Source: Brachypterus glaber (taxonomy: Eukaryota > Arthropoda > Insecta > Coleoptera > Kateretidae). Taken from it: a stretch of DNA of 64,000 nucleotides. The stretch covers positions 30,135,667 through 30,199,666 of the forward strand of contig OY294051.1 in NCBI GenBank assembly GCA_958510825.1, in the 5' to 3' direction. Below the pieces are notes generated by a model. The model had not been told where the DNA came from and did no database searches. It saw only the letters and a program-made list of their open reading frames with translations. Position numbers and translations under genes: made by a program. Shown in pieces: positions 22,508 to 33,390 of this stretch (position 1 is its first letter; each line of letters starts with the position of its first letter).

Positions 22508-25002
22508 CCCCTCTCGTCATGTTTTAAAGGTAAAATTAAAAAACAAATAGATCAAGTTTTGCACGTTTTTACTTTTACATTTACAGGATAATCGTATAAA
22601 CAAGGTATCTCCGTTTTTTTTTTTGTCTTGACTGTCGTTTTCAAAAAACAGCCTATTGTTTCACGAAAATCAAGATTTCTTAACTTCTGAATCCTTAATA
22701 TATATATATATTTTATTACTCTTCATACACTTAACATTTTTAAGTAGGTTCTCTACACACAAGTTATAGATATTGATACTAAGGTCATCTAAGTTAATTA
22801 TAATTATCAAGATAAAGTCTTCCTATTTTTGTCTCGAAAATCTCGACATTTCGATTTTCGCGAGTCCCTAGTATACACCACGCCTTCAACAACGAGGATC
22901 TTTTCAAATCTTAAAGCATCTATCAGTTTTAAACGTGTCGCCGCGTTACAGAGGGGGTAGGTGTCAGTAAAAATGTTACGTAACACTTAAAAAATATAAA
23001 CTTATAAAATGTTTATTGTTTCACGTTTTTAAAAATGATCCGGCCTACTAAAGCGACGGATTCCTTGCAACTTTTATTGCACACGGCGTGGTTAACAGTT
23101 CACTAAATCCTCTAAACAAACACAAATTAGAGATGAAAACCCATAGCCAATAACCAGTTTTCGGTTAATCGGTTGCGGAAATTACATCAGACCGGTTTTG
23201 GGTTAAAACACGGCAGCAAAAATGTCCAAACTTGAATACTTGAACGTTCCCTAGGGCGTTTACGTCTAGTTTATGACCTTCTTTTAGCCAACTTGGGGCA
23301 TATACATATAAGGGCGTAAAGTTGATGCATTTTTTGGTCATCAAGTGATCACTAAAGAGGCACCAACTTACTATGGGCGTACAATTGTGATCTTATCCCA
23401 CCTAAAAAAACACGGCACGGCCCTGCCTGTAAATACGGCTGTTTTGTTTAACACGGCAGCATAATTGCAATTAAATATTTTTCATTCATAATAAATTTTA
23501 TGGAAGGTGTTGAGTTATTTCATTTGATGTGCAAACGGAAATAAATTTGCAATATTCTAAATGAATAAACATAAAATTGTCTAATCGTGTAACAAAAATA
23601 TCATTTTATAGTATACAGGTAAAGTCTATAAATTCGTATTAAAGCGAAGGGTTTATTTATTGAAAAAAAAAAGGATTGTGAGGAGCAAAGGATTGTGGAA
23701 GCTGTCAAAAAGATTGTACAACATTTTAATGAAGATTGTTAAAGATTGTGGGAAGATTTCAGATGCTTGTGGAAGATTGTAGATGATTGTGAAGGATTCT
23801 GGAGTATTTCAGATGATTGTGAAAGAAGGAATTGTCAAGGATTGTAGAAGATTGTTGAATAGGTGTACAAGGATTGTCCAATAAATAAACCCCTCGTATT
23901 AAAGTTTATTCTCAAGTGAGAATAAACTACAATATTTCAAGAACGTTTTGACATAGAGACTTGAAATTTGGAATAAAGTTATTTTACTACTTATTTTTAC
24001 TTTCCCCTTGAAAAAAAAAATTTTTAAAGAAAATTTTTTTAAATTTTTGTTTCGATTTTTTTTTTGTTTTTTATTTTTTTTTTGTTTTACGAAAAAAGTA
24101 ACATTTTTTTGAAAAAAAATTTTTTTTTTGAAAATTTTGTTTTTATTTTTTTTGTTTTTGATTTTAATTAACCTAGACCTACACGGGAAAGTATTATTTT
24201 GTTGGCAGTAGTATTTTCTATCTGCCTTGGATGTGTAAAAACTAGTTACTTTTCAATCTACAATTTTTTCATTATCAGTTATTAAACTCGTCGTTAAATT
24301 CTAAATGAATTGCAGAATTTTAATACGACTATTTTAATATGGCCCCTGTTTCTATAATTCTAGACTTCTGTTTTGAAGGCCCTGTGGGTCTTTCTGTTAC
24401 TTAACCGAGTTACTCATTGCTAGCTATAGTACCTATTTATGACTAAGAAATAAGTCTTATATTAAAAGATCAACTTGAACGAAATGTCTCATCATAAGAC
24501 TTTTCTCATGGCTAGTAAATTATAGCATTAAGAAACGATTTTAGTGTCAAGTCTATTATAAATATTTAGAAACAAGATTTCTTTTATATAATGGTGATAA
24601 TTTGCTCTAGCAAATCGGTTAATAAAATATAATCATCCTAAGATCTTGTTCCTTTGTGGTTTTTATTTATTTTGTATTTATTTTATATTTAAATAAATAA
24701 ATGTGGTTTTTGGGGCTTATCAGTAGTCACTACTAATTCAGTACCAGATGTTATATTAGTACTCACACAAAATAAACAAACTTACATTTTATAGTTTATT
24801 TTTATAATAATAAACAAACAATCGAAGTACCTTAAATTTTTCTTTTAACCACAAAATGACAAAAGATTAAATATTTCCGTAAACGATACATCTGTTCAAT
24901 TTACGATAATCTCCCCTAAAGCGCATTTACATGCATCTGAGTAAATAATAAAAAGAGATAAATAAATATTGTGTCATCAATATTATCGATATTGTTTATA
25001 TA
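22508..25002. other. no gene seen; GATTGT-rich minisatellite inside
   Basis: At about 23665-23885 a degenerate minisatellite repeats AGATTGTGGAAG-like words (AGGATTGT, AAGATTGT, GATGATTGTGAAG) more than a dozen times on one strand. 24000-24170 is T-rich low complexity. Elsewhere there are no credible coding regions. Confidence 0.5.
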
Positions 25003-25004
25003 TA

Positions 25005-25825
25005 CAGGGTGGCCCATAAGTCGCTTTACCATAAAAATTGAATAACTTTTTTGTTTGTCAAATTTTTTGGCTATTTATTTTTTTTACAATATAGAGTACA
25101 GGAAATTATTTTTTTTTTAACTTTGTTTGAAAAATCATGTCTTTTAAATGAAGTCCATCTTCCGCTTTGCAAGCACGGGTTCTTTTCACGACATTTTCCA
25201 TGACGGCTCTTAATATGTCTGACTTAAGCTGTTGAATAGTCCTGGGCTTATTGACATACTCCCGATCCTTCAGGTAGCCCCAAAGAAAGAAGTCCGATGC
25301 TGTCAAATCGGGCGATCGTAAAGGACAATGAAAATCCGAATTTCGCGAAATTATTTGCTCTTCGCAAATCTGCATTAAAAGCTGCATTGTGGCTCTGACC
25401 CTATGGGCAGGTGCCCCATCTTGCTGCCACCATGTCTCTGGAATGTTCTCCACTGCAGGGCGTACAAAATTGCATTGCGCGATATCGGTCGCCGTTTACC
25501 GCCATTGCCATTTCCCTCGCAGAAGTAAGGCCCGATTACCATTTCTTATATTACACCGCACCAAACCGTGACCTTGAGGGGGTGTAATTCACGTTGATGA
25601 ACGACCCTAGCTAGATCCATACATGTTAGGTGCCGCCATGGAAAATGTCGTGAAAAGGTGCTTGCAAAGCGGAAAATGAACGACATTTAAAAGACATTTT
25701 TCATACATGGTTAAAAAAAATCCATTTTCTGTACTCTATATTGTAAAAGAAAATTAATAAAAAAAATTGACGAACAAAGAAGTTATTCAATTTTTAAATG
25801 GTAAAGTGACTTATGGGCCACCCTG
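25005..25825 (-). mobile_element. Tc1/mariner-superfamily transposon with both ends derived from its 3' end
   Basis: CAGGGTGGCCCATAAGTCGC at the left and the complement of CAGGGTGGCCCATAAGTCAC at the right are flanked by TA on both sides (25003-25004 and 25826-25827). The similarity is much longer than a normal TIR: 25005-25220 and about 25622-25825 are inverted copies of one another, both including the end of the transposase coding region (CATGGAAAATGTCGTGAAAA). The element therefore has two transposase 3' ends and lacks the 5' half. Confidence 0.85.
25106..25560 (-). pseudogene. Tc1/mariner-type transposase, C-terminal remnant
   Basis: The main frame (25106-25453) holds the second and third catalytic aspartates: WWQQDGAPAH and RSPDLTASDFFLWGYLKDR. 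The spacing between the two aspartates (QQD and TASD) is 41 residues, which would place it in the DD41D group; this is an inference from one decayed copy. Upstream, in other frames up to about 25560, the family's VTVWCGV and IGPYFCEGNGNG segments can be read, interrupted by a stop and a frameshift. The first catalytic Asp and the DNA-binding domain are missing, so it is inactive. Confidence 0.85.
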
Positions 25826-25827
25826 TA

Positions 25828-26630
25828 TATTCTAATACCTGGAAAGATGTCTGCGGATATTTGTAAAATATAATTTATATTATAAACATTCACATGAATC
25901 GAATATTAGTTTAACTAGATTTTCTGCTCGATTTGCTGTTTGTCCGTCCGTCCGTCCCTAATCCTATAATTTTGGCCAGGATTTTTATAACTTTTTTTTT
26001 ATTCCCAAGTTTTGTTATCCAATTTTTTTTGTAAGCTAAAACAGTGAGCTTTTAACGACTATTTTTTCTTGAGAAAATGCAGAATATAATTCGAACAAAA
26101 TTCTGTCTTTAAAAATTTAAATTTAGACGAGAATTTAGAGTACTTTTTATTATATGATTTAGTTAGGTTACCCAACTTTCTTTACACTAAAAGTTATTAA
26201 AAATTTCTTGCTTGGTCTTCAAAGTAATAAATAGTCTGCAAATGCATATTTTTTGTGACCAAATAACTTCTGAAAAATATTAAAAGGGGATCGATCGTAG
26301 AAAAATGTAATTTAAATTCCAAATCGTTTTAAATGTAACCCTAAGAGATAATTGCTTAAATTAGTATTTTTAATGACACTTGGGAACAGAGAACTCTAAA
26401 TTCGATTTGAGGCTGTGTTTTATTTCGTCAATTTCATGATTAAAACATAAAAGTCCACTCAAATTATATAAAATATAGCACCAGTAAAATTACATGTTAC
26501 ATAATTACTTACTAAATTATTATTTTTCGGTATATTATTCATAAAATGTATGATATTCTTTATAAAAACTAAAACATTCCTAGAAATTGACACAAATAAT
26601 GGGAATAATTAACTAAGAAATTATTACCGT
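25828..26630. other. no gene seen
   Basis: AT-rich. It contains a GTCCGTCCGTCCGTCCC stretch near 25940 of the kind found in the R1 repeats, probably another diverged fragment. Nothing else is recognised. Confidence 0.45.
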
Positions 26631-27125
26631 TGTTGTGAAGTGTTTTTTTACTAATAAATATTTTTATACTAATGTTATAAATTGTAAAATTTGGTTATAG
26701 CCGAGCAGAGATTATACCTTTTATTATAACTTACTCAGTTAGGTTGGCCATCCAATCTTTTACCGTATTTAAAGTATACCCGAGCGGAGAATATACTTAA
26801 CCACGTACCACTTTATTCGGGAGCTTCAGTTCTAGTGAGATAATGCTTTGGAAACAGATTTAAACAATTGCTTCTTAACTTAAGAATAATATATTAAATA
26901 GATTCTTCAAGAACATGAAATCAATTCATACTTCTAAGTCCTACTTCTATGCAAAGCCCCTAAATTCTAATTTCCATTATATATTAGTTTTCCATTAAAT
27001 ATTTCTTAATAAAATTATTTTATGTTTGAAATCCCAACTATTCACAATCATATTTAAAGCCCAATTTATTGTCCACATTTTTCTTAGTGTAAATATTAAA
27101 ACTGGTTCGTATAAGTCATGTAGCA
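26631..27125 (-). mobile_element. LTR fragment, opposite in orientation to the solo LTR at 27824-28912
   Basis: Its reverse complement matches about 28455-28912: ACCAGTTTTAATATACACTA near one end, CTCCGCTCGGGTATACTTTA and GGCCAACCTAACTGAGTAAG in the middle, and CTTCACAACA at the terminus, corresponding to CTTCACTACA in the other copy. It lacks the promoter half. Confidence 0.75.
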
Positions 27126-27130
27126 CAATT

Positions 27131-27230
27131 AGGGCTCATTTACGGACCAACCTTTCAAGGAACTTTTTTTGATATTTTTGGATGCAGAATCACCTCTTAA
27201 ATTTTGGCATGGCAGTTATTGATCACCCTG
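27131..27230. mobile_element. isolated end of a family F element
   Basis: It matches the right end of 20913-21712 (GGGCTCATTT, GGAACTTTTTTTGATATTTT, CACCTCTTAAATTTTGGCAT) and ends in GATCACCCTG followed by TA. It directly abuts the truncated LTR fragment at 27125, suggesting a deletion or rearrangement junction. Confidence 0.7.
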
Positions 27231-27654
27231 TATTCATGTTTAAAATAAACACTTGACTTTTAATTATAGTATAAATTATACTTTATAATACAGATGTAAA
27301 TTTAGGGACAATTTGCCTGGACTATAAATTAAATGGCAACCAATAAGCAGAAATACAGTTTTGATCCCGCATGTGCCCCTTCTGGAAGGTTAAAATTTGT
27401 GGGGGTGTCAAATATAGGATGCACCGTAATTTATTATTCTGAAGTTCATTGAGGGGTGACTTAAATTTCTTTAATATTAAGGGATGAAATGCATGAAATA
27501 ACCACTGAAATCTTTAATAATAGGGTTGTAGACATATTTAATACAAACGTATGCTTCATAATATGTCAACAGAATAAGAAGGATGACTTTCATATATTTG
27601 CACGGCAGGATATTTTAACATGCTAACTATAGGCGACCAAAATGTCGCCCAGTG

Positions 27655-28973
27655 ATGAAGCTGAAGTTTGCAACGTTTTTTTGCAACGAAAATTCAAATA
27701 GTATATTAAAGTACTAGTTTCATAACATACGTTTTTAGTGTACGAGTACAAGTTTAGAAAACCAACCGCTTGCAGCGAGTTTTCTAAAGTACTGTGCGCT
27801 AAAAACGTGTTATGGAATAAGTGTGTTATGATCTGAATATTTTATATGTTGTTAAAATTTTAAAATAATATTTCTTTAATATTGCGCTATGATACAATCG
27901 GGCTTCACGAGATTCGGTTTCGGAAGAGTTCGGTGTGTCCTACATTTGATCGGACCCCTCCTCGGTAATTCTTGTCGGTATAACTTAAAAGTTGTCTAGT
28001 AGTCCAAATTGTTTATACAAAATTGAATTTATGGTTAAAATGATCGTTTCAGATGTCAGAAATAGCAATTAGTTTGCAAATTGATGAGACTGAAACTCTT
28101 TTGTCGGGGTAATTAAATATGCGCGGTATCTTTGTAGATATTTTGCGCTAATAGCATTGTCAAATAAATTTAACTAGTGACCTTCTTATTAGCTATATAA
28201 ACTCATGAAAAGATTCATTTTTATCCAGTTTTAGTTAGACTGCCTCTACGCCAGTTTCAAAAGTGAAAATGTAGTTTCTGTGAGAATTAATTTTGAGATT
28301 TACTCTTGAATTAAAAATAGTTTTTAAACTTAGAAAAATTTTGAGACTCGTTTTATCAGACATAAAAATAATTTTGGACACTTATAAATATTGATAGTAT
28401 GAACACTGATAGAAATTTTGACGAATATTAATTAACTTTGAAAAATATTTTGTAAAATAATTTAAATGACTTATACGAACCAGTTTTAATATACACTAAG
28501 AAAAATGTGGAAAATAAATTGGGATTTGAAAATGATTGCGAATAGTTGGGATTTCAAACATAGAATGTTTTAAATTAGAAGTATTTAATGGAAAACTAAT
28601 ATTTAATGGAAATTAGAATTTAAGGGCTTTGCATAGAAATAGGACTTTTTATGAAGAAATCGTTTTATCTGTTTCCTAAGCGCCGTCTCCTAGAATACCC
28701 GCTCCCGAATAAAGTGATAAGTGGTTAAGTATATTCTCCGCTCGGGTATACTTTAAATACGATAGAAGATTGTATGGCCAACCTAACTGAGTAAGTTATA
28801 ATAAAAGTTATAATTAACTGATCGGCTATAACCGAATTATATACCACTATCACAACATTAGTGAAGAATTCGACATCACCAAATTAGTGATCGAATTTTC
28901 AACTTCACTACAAGTGCTTTAATATACTATTTAAATTTTCGATGAAAAAAAAAATAGCTAACTTCAGATTCAT
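27655..28973. mobile_element. hAT-like MITE, family H, copy B, split by an LTR insertion
   Basis: The left part is 27655-27823 and the right part 28913-28973, together matching copies A and C. Outer flanks are an exact 8-bp duplication, GCCCAGTG, at 27647-27654 and 28974-28981. The split part is filled by the solo LTR at 27824-28912. Confidence 0.9.
27824..28912 (+). mobile_element. solo LTR of about 1.09 kb
   Basis: The insertion starts TGTTATGATC and ends CTTCACTACA, that is TG...CA, and is bordered by AGTG on both sides (27820-27823 and 28913-28916). A TATA box (TATATAAAC, 28194) is followed about 32 bp later by an initiator-like CCAGTTT, as expected of an LTR promoter. No internal retrotransposon coding sequence is present. 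The 4-bp duplication fits Ty3/gypsy-type integration; the family is not otherwise identified. Confidence 0.75.
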
Positions 28974-28981
28974 GCCCAGTG

Positions 28982-30009
28982 AAGAAAAAATGTCGCCTAG
29001 TAAAGGCAAAAATTGTTGCCCATAAAATTGCCCCCTATGTCTAAGTAAAAATTGCTTAAAATATCCTAAGTGATAAACAGTGTATAGTATTATTTGACAC
29101 ACGGATTTGTGGCTTTTTTTTCACTTTCACGCACGCACGCCTTATGACGCTTATGACGTAAAGAAGAGAGCGCACTGCCCGTTCCGTGATACCTCCCCCT
29201 TTCGTCGGAGCTTGATTACCGTTTGACTATAAATACCAGTTTCTTAAATTCGCATAACTGAACGCATAACCCCCGTAAATTTAAAATCATGCAAAATTGT
29301 GTAAAAATTACATATTTTATGTCATTCTTACTATACCTATGTAATGTAATGTAATTTTACACCATAATGCGTGGCTAACTCGTAAAATTCTTATTTTAAG
29401 GTTCACAGTATGTTTTCCCCGGGGTTTCCCGAGGGTTTTCCTGTTAATAATGTATTACAGTTTCTGTTTTCTATTTAACGGTACTAAAATACACAGGGTG
29501 TACGTTTAAAAATCGAACTATTTCTGAAAAAAAAAAAACGAAAAAAAAAGGGATGTAAAAACTTTTTAATAAAAAGTTTTAGAAAATCAGGGTCCAGGGG
29601 GAATAAATAAAAAAAACCCCTGTACATAAAATATATAATAAAATGTTATGCGGTGTAATTTTTAATTCTGTAAAGTAAAATACTTAATACTATTGTTTAA
29701 AATTCGGTTTATAATAATTTATTTTCATTGTAATCTCGAAACGTTACAATTGTACAAATTGTCTTTGTTTAATTTTTTGCGTGTACAGTTATACTGTTGG
29801 ATTATTATCGAAAATATGAACTAAAAATACCTACTTAGTTTTAAAATAACAGTTGTTCCTTATATAAACACATGTAGGAAGAATACATATTGAAAATACA
29901 TCTATCAGTAATTTCATTTGTTTTTTATTTAGTGATGATTTAATTATTTTTGAAGACTTTAAAAAAGCATATTTTTAATTGCGCAGCACCCAAAAATATA
30001 TACGTGCCT
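28982..30009. other. no gene seen
   Basis: Includes a GC-richer patch at about 29125-29225 with no identifiable feature, and an isolated ACACAGGGTGTAC at about 29492 that resembles a transposon end. Confidence 0.45.
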
Positions 30010-30240
30010 ATGAAGCTGAAGTTTGCAACATTTTTTTTTCAACGAAAATTCAAATAGTATATTAAAGTACTAGTTTCATAACATACGTTTTTAGCGCACG
30101 AGTACAAGTTTAGAAAACAAGCCGCTTGCGGAGAGTTTTCTAAACTTTTACTAGTACGCTAAAAACGTGTTATGGAATAAGTGCTTTAATATACTAATTG
30201 AATTTTCAATGCAAAAAAACGTTGCAAACTTCAGCTTCAT
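30010..30240. mobile_element. hAT-like MITE, family H, copy C, with 8-bp target duplication
   Basis: Same foldback structure as copies A and B. It is flanked by ACGTGCCT at 30002-30009 and 30241-30248. This is the best-preserved uninterrupted copy besides A. Confidence 0.9.
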
Positions 30241-30248
30241 ACGTGCCT

Positions 30249-31190
30249 TTGCTATAAACTTATAAGAAAATTTAATTTTTATAGAAATCGACCTGCGACC
30301 TTTAATTTATCCCCCCACTTAAAAGGGTTTAAAATTATCAGTTTTCTATAAATATGGCGCCTTGTGTTCGCCATTTTGTTTTAAAACGTCAATTATTTAT
30401 TATCATTTACGTTATCACAAATAATTGTTACCTCAATAATAAAAATCAGATTAGCTCCTTATATTCTTTCTGCAAATCTTAGGAGGCTCACGAGATTACA
30501 GGAGGGGCTAATAAAAAATCTCAATGTTTTCCAGGGGGCTTAGACCCCATTGGCTACAGACCGTTGGGCTCTAAATGGGAAAATAAAGTAAAGACTTCTT
30601 GATATGAACTCATTTTCTCTAAATGTTAAAGCCTATATCGCCTGTTTTGACAATTTAATAAAAAATACATGCTATTTGAATTGTAATTTTATGTAGGTAC
30701 CTTCAGGCGGTGCAACCAACTGAAAACATGTCAACTACCCCATTACGATAATCGATAATCAATAAATCGTAATACGATTTATTTATTTTTTTCTGTGTAT
30801 CCGAAATTAAACTCACCCTGTGCCTTCATTGTTGACAAGCTGCTCCAACATTTGAATTTTCAACATCTTGTCTCCAAATTATTATAATCCAACGTTAAAG
30901 TGCCAAAAGAAAACAAAACAAAAACAAATCACATAATAACCAAGGAAAAAACAAAACACAAAAACAAAACCTCAAAAAAAAAACTTAACTGTCACACATC
31001 AAATGTCACTCGAGAACTGTCAAAACAAAATTTCCGAAAAAACAAGCAACACAAAAACAAAACTTGAAAATAATTATAACTGTCAAAGGTTAAACGTCAC
31101 TGCTGAACTGTCAAAAAGAGATTTTCATGCACATATCACTAGATTTTTGGATAAAAACAAGCGAAAACATTCGAAAACTATGAAAACGCG
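30249..31190. other. no gene seen; CTGTCA-rich A-rich stretch
   Basis: From about 30890 to 31200 the plus strand is A-rich and carries several CTGTCA words (ACTGTCACAC, GAACTGTCAAAAC, AACTGTCAAAGG, GAACTGTCAAAAAG, GAGCTGTCAAATC). This precedes a GC-richer block at 31200-31440. It could be promoter-proximal sequence, but this is not established. Confidence 0.35.
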
Positions 31191-31199
31191 TGTATGAGC

Positions 31200-31470
31200 T
31201 GTCAAATCGCGTGGTAAATACAGCCGCCTACATATGATATCGTGGATCAACTGTGCCACGGAATACTCGGTAAAGTTAAAGACGAGCGTTCGGCGTAAAA
31301 TTGTCTTTAGTCAGCTACCTCTCTCTTTTCAACTAACGTGAAAACAGGCCGAGTGAGTCAGACGGAAGAACACCACGTTGTTGGTGTTAGAAACAAGAGG
31401 CTGTGCATCGGGCAAGCGCAGTGGTTTTAAATACAACAAGTGTCAATAAGTGAATAAATAATAGATGTTA
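31200..31470. promoter_or_regulatory. GC-richer block, possible promoter or 5' exon
   Basis: Composition rises sharply above the surroundings and no repeat match within the window was seen. TTTAGTCAGCTACCTCTCTC and a GTGAGTCAG at about 31350 could represent a transcription start and a splice donor. No start codon with a convincing frame follows. The suggestion rests on composition only. Confidence 0.2.
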
Positions 31471-32167
31471 AAAAAAGTGAATATATGCTGTTTTTGAATA
31501 GGTAGTTTTAATTTATTGTATGGTCAAGTTATTGAATATGGTATGTCGTTAAAATCCAGTCAATAGAAAATAAATAGAATTTCTATAAAGTTTTTATTGT
31601 CGTTAGAAAACGGGTTTTATAAGAATTTGAATAAAAATAAATAAATATTTGCTTTTTGGAATTGCCAGAGTAATTTGCTCTGAATAAATTAGTTAGGTCA
31701 GTAATTAATTTATTTTCAACCCTCACAAACGACAGAACAATTTTAAAATTTTCATGAAAACTACCTAAAAATTAAACATTTTCTTTCTTTTTAATGGCCT
31801 CCAAGGAGGCGTTTTAGAAGAATGTTTTCGAAAGGTGGTAAAAATATGTGTACATAGCGTTTTTTAAAATATACACTGTCTATCCAAATGGATACACAGG
31901 CCTAATAAAGGCAGTTACTGGGTGTACACACAGATAGACATTTAAATGCAACAATAGCGGCATTTGATGGTGTTTACCATTTTAATTTGTTTCACAATTT
32001 TCTCTAACTAGTCCAAGAACTTTGTTACGGTCTGTTTGACCTTACACCTAGTTGGGCGCTTAGTGAATTTATTTTAATTTAATTTTAATAGTACTAACCT
32101 TTTATATAGTTTTTCTTATTTAAAATTACCATTTGGTAGTTTACTTTAGTAAAGTTAATAAATATAA

Positions 32168-32170
<3 letters not shown>

Positions 32171-32206
<36 letters not shown>

Positions 32207-32375
32207 TGGTCTTAGGAAAATTCCTTTTTAACCAGATACAGTTTATTTATTTTTCAATATACATTATAATATTCGATAAAGACAACACATAACAACCATG
32301 CCCTAAGTGGGATTCGAACCCACGATCCCTAGCACCGAAGCCAGATGTACTATCCACTAGACTGCCGGGATCGGC
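32171..32375 (-). mobile_element. tRNA-derived SINE with poly(A) tail and 12-bp target duplication
   Basis: On the minus strand the element begins GCCGATCCCGGCAGTCTAGT (A-box region) and has a perfect B box, GGTTCGAATCC, with a pairing T-stem (GTGGG/CCCAC). After a body of about 100 bp it ends in a long A-run, seen here as T at 32171-32197. Both sides carry AAATATAACCTT (32160-32171 and 32376-32387). The acceptor stem pairs poorly and a poly(A) tail follows, so this is a retroposed SINE, not a working tRNA gene. Confidence 0.92.
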
Positions 32376-32640
32376 AAATATAACCTTACATTGCTATTGT
32401 CAAAATTTTCGGTGAAATAACCATTAACTACTGTTCGTTTCGCATACTGCCCATTATTCATAACTAATATTTCTATGATATACGAAAATTGATTATTTTT
32501 AAATGATTTTTGGTTATTGTTAACTTAAAATAAAATAGAGTGGTAATTTAGTTATTATTACTCTATGGTGGTTATTAATAAGTATTAATTATTGGAAAAT
32601 CGAATAATCGATTCATGACTGTTTTGCTACAATGAAAGTT

Positions 32641-32768
32641 GCGCATGCGCTTGAATTTGACTTCGTCAAGGGTCGCCATATCCAATTTCTTTTCTTCTGT
32701 AATGTCTACCTGCTAAGACGTATTTCGTAAAACTTAGTTTAGAGCCAGAAACTATACTTCTGGTAAGT
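32641..32768 (+). promoter_or_regulatory. possible promoter and non-coding first exon
   Basis: GCGCATGCGC at 32641-32650 is a perfect match to the palindromic NRF1-type element common at housekeeping promoters. About 110 bp downstream is a strong splice donor, CTG|GTAAGT, at 32762/32763. The only ATG between them (32702) opens a five-codon frame, so the exon would be untranslated. No following coding exon is recognised in the window. Confidence 0.3.
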
Positions 32769-33111
32769 ACAAAATCTATTTTTAACTTTCGCATTGTGTG
32801 ACAAATGTTTGTATTCTTTATTAGGCTTTTTACCCGGGATTTAAATTGGGTATTCTAATGTGACCTTCTTTCGCCTTCATTTAACCTTCACACCTCGTGT
32901 ACAAAATGTTGTAAAACTACAAGAATTTGAAACTGTAGTGCAATTTAATACTTTGGAACCATTATCCGGACTGGATTTACTACATTGAATGTTTTGTGGA
33001 CCCCAGGGGTATTCTAATTTGGACCAAAGGCTGAAGCTGTGTGTTGTTGGATATTTCTGTCGTCCTGAGACATCAATGCTGGGATTGACCACTAAGGTGA
33101 AGTAAATTGTT

Positions 33112-33390
33112 ACTATATTGAAGAAATATCGCTTCACGATATAAAATTCATTTAACTTGTTCTGCTTTTAAGTAATAATTTTCATATATATCAATTAATA
33201 ACACAAATTGAAGAAATATCGCTTCTCGGTATTAAATTCATTTAACTTGTTCTGCTTTTAATTATTTTCATGTATATCAATTAATAATGTCTATTGGAGA
33301 CCTCTTATGAAAGATTTAGTTAAGTAATCGTTTGATTTAAGTGATTTTGGGTATAAAATAATGTCTATTGGAGACCTCTTATTTAACTTT
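33112..33390. repeat. two overlapping tandem duplications
   Basis: ATTGAAGAAATATCGCTTC with ATTCATTTAACTTGTTCTGC and ATATCAATTAATAA occurs at about 33116 and again at about 33208. Immediately after, AATGTCTATTGGAGACCTCT occurs at about 33287 and again at about 33360. Each unit is 75-95 bp. Confidence 0.8.

Noticed and set aside
25389..25571. Plus-strand frame opposite the transposase
   Set aside because: It is the antisense shadow of the transposase remnant.
32298..32375. Functional tRNA gene on the minus strand
   Set aside because: Good A and B boxes, but the acceptor stem pairs poorly and the sequence continues into a poly(A) tail with target duplications, so it is a SINE.
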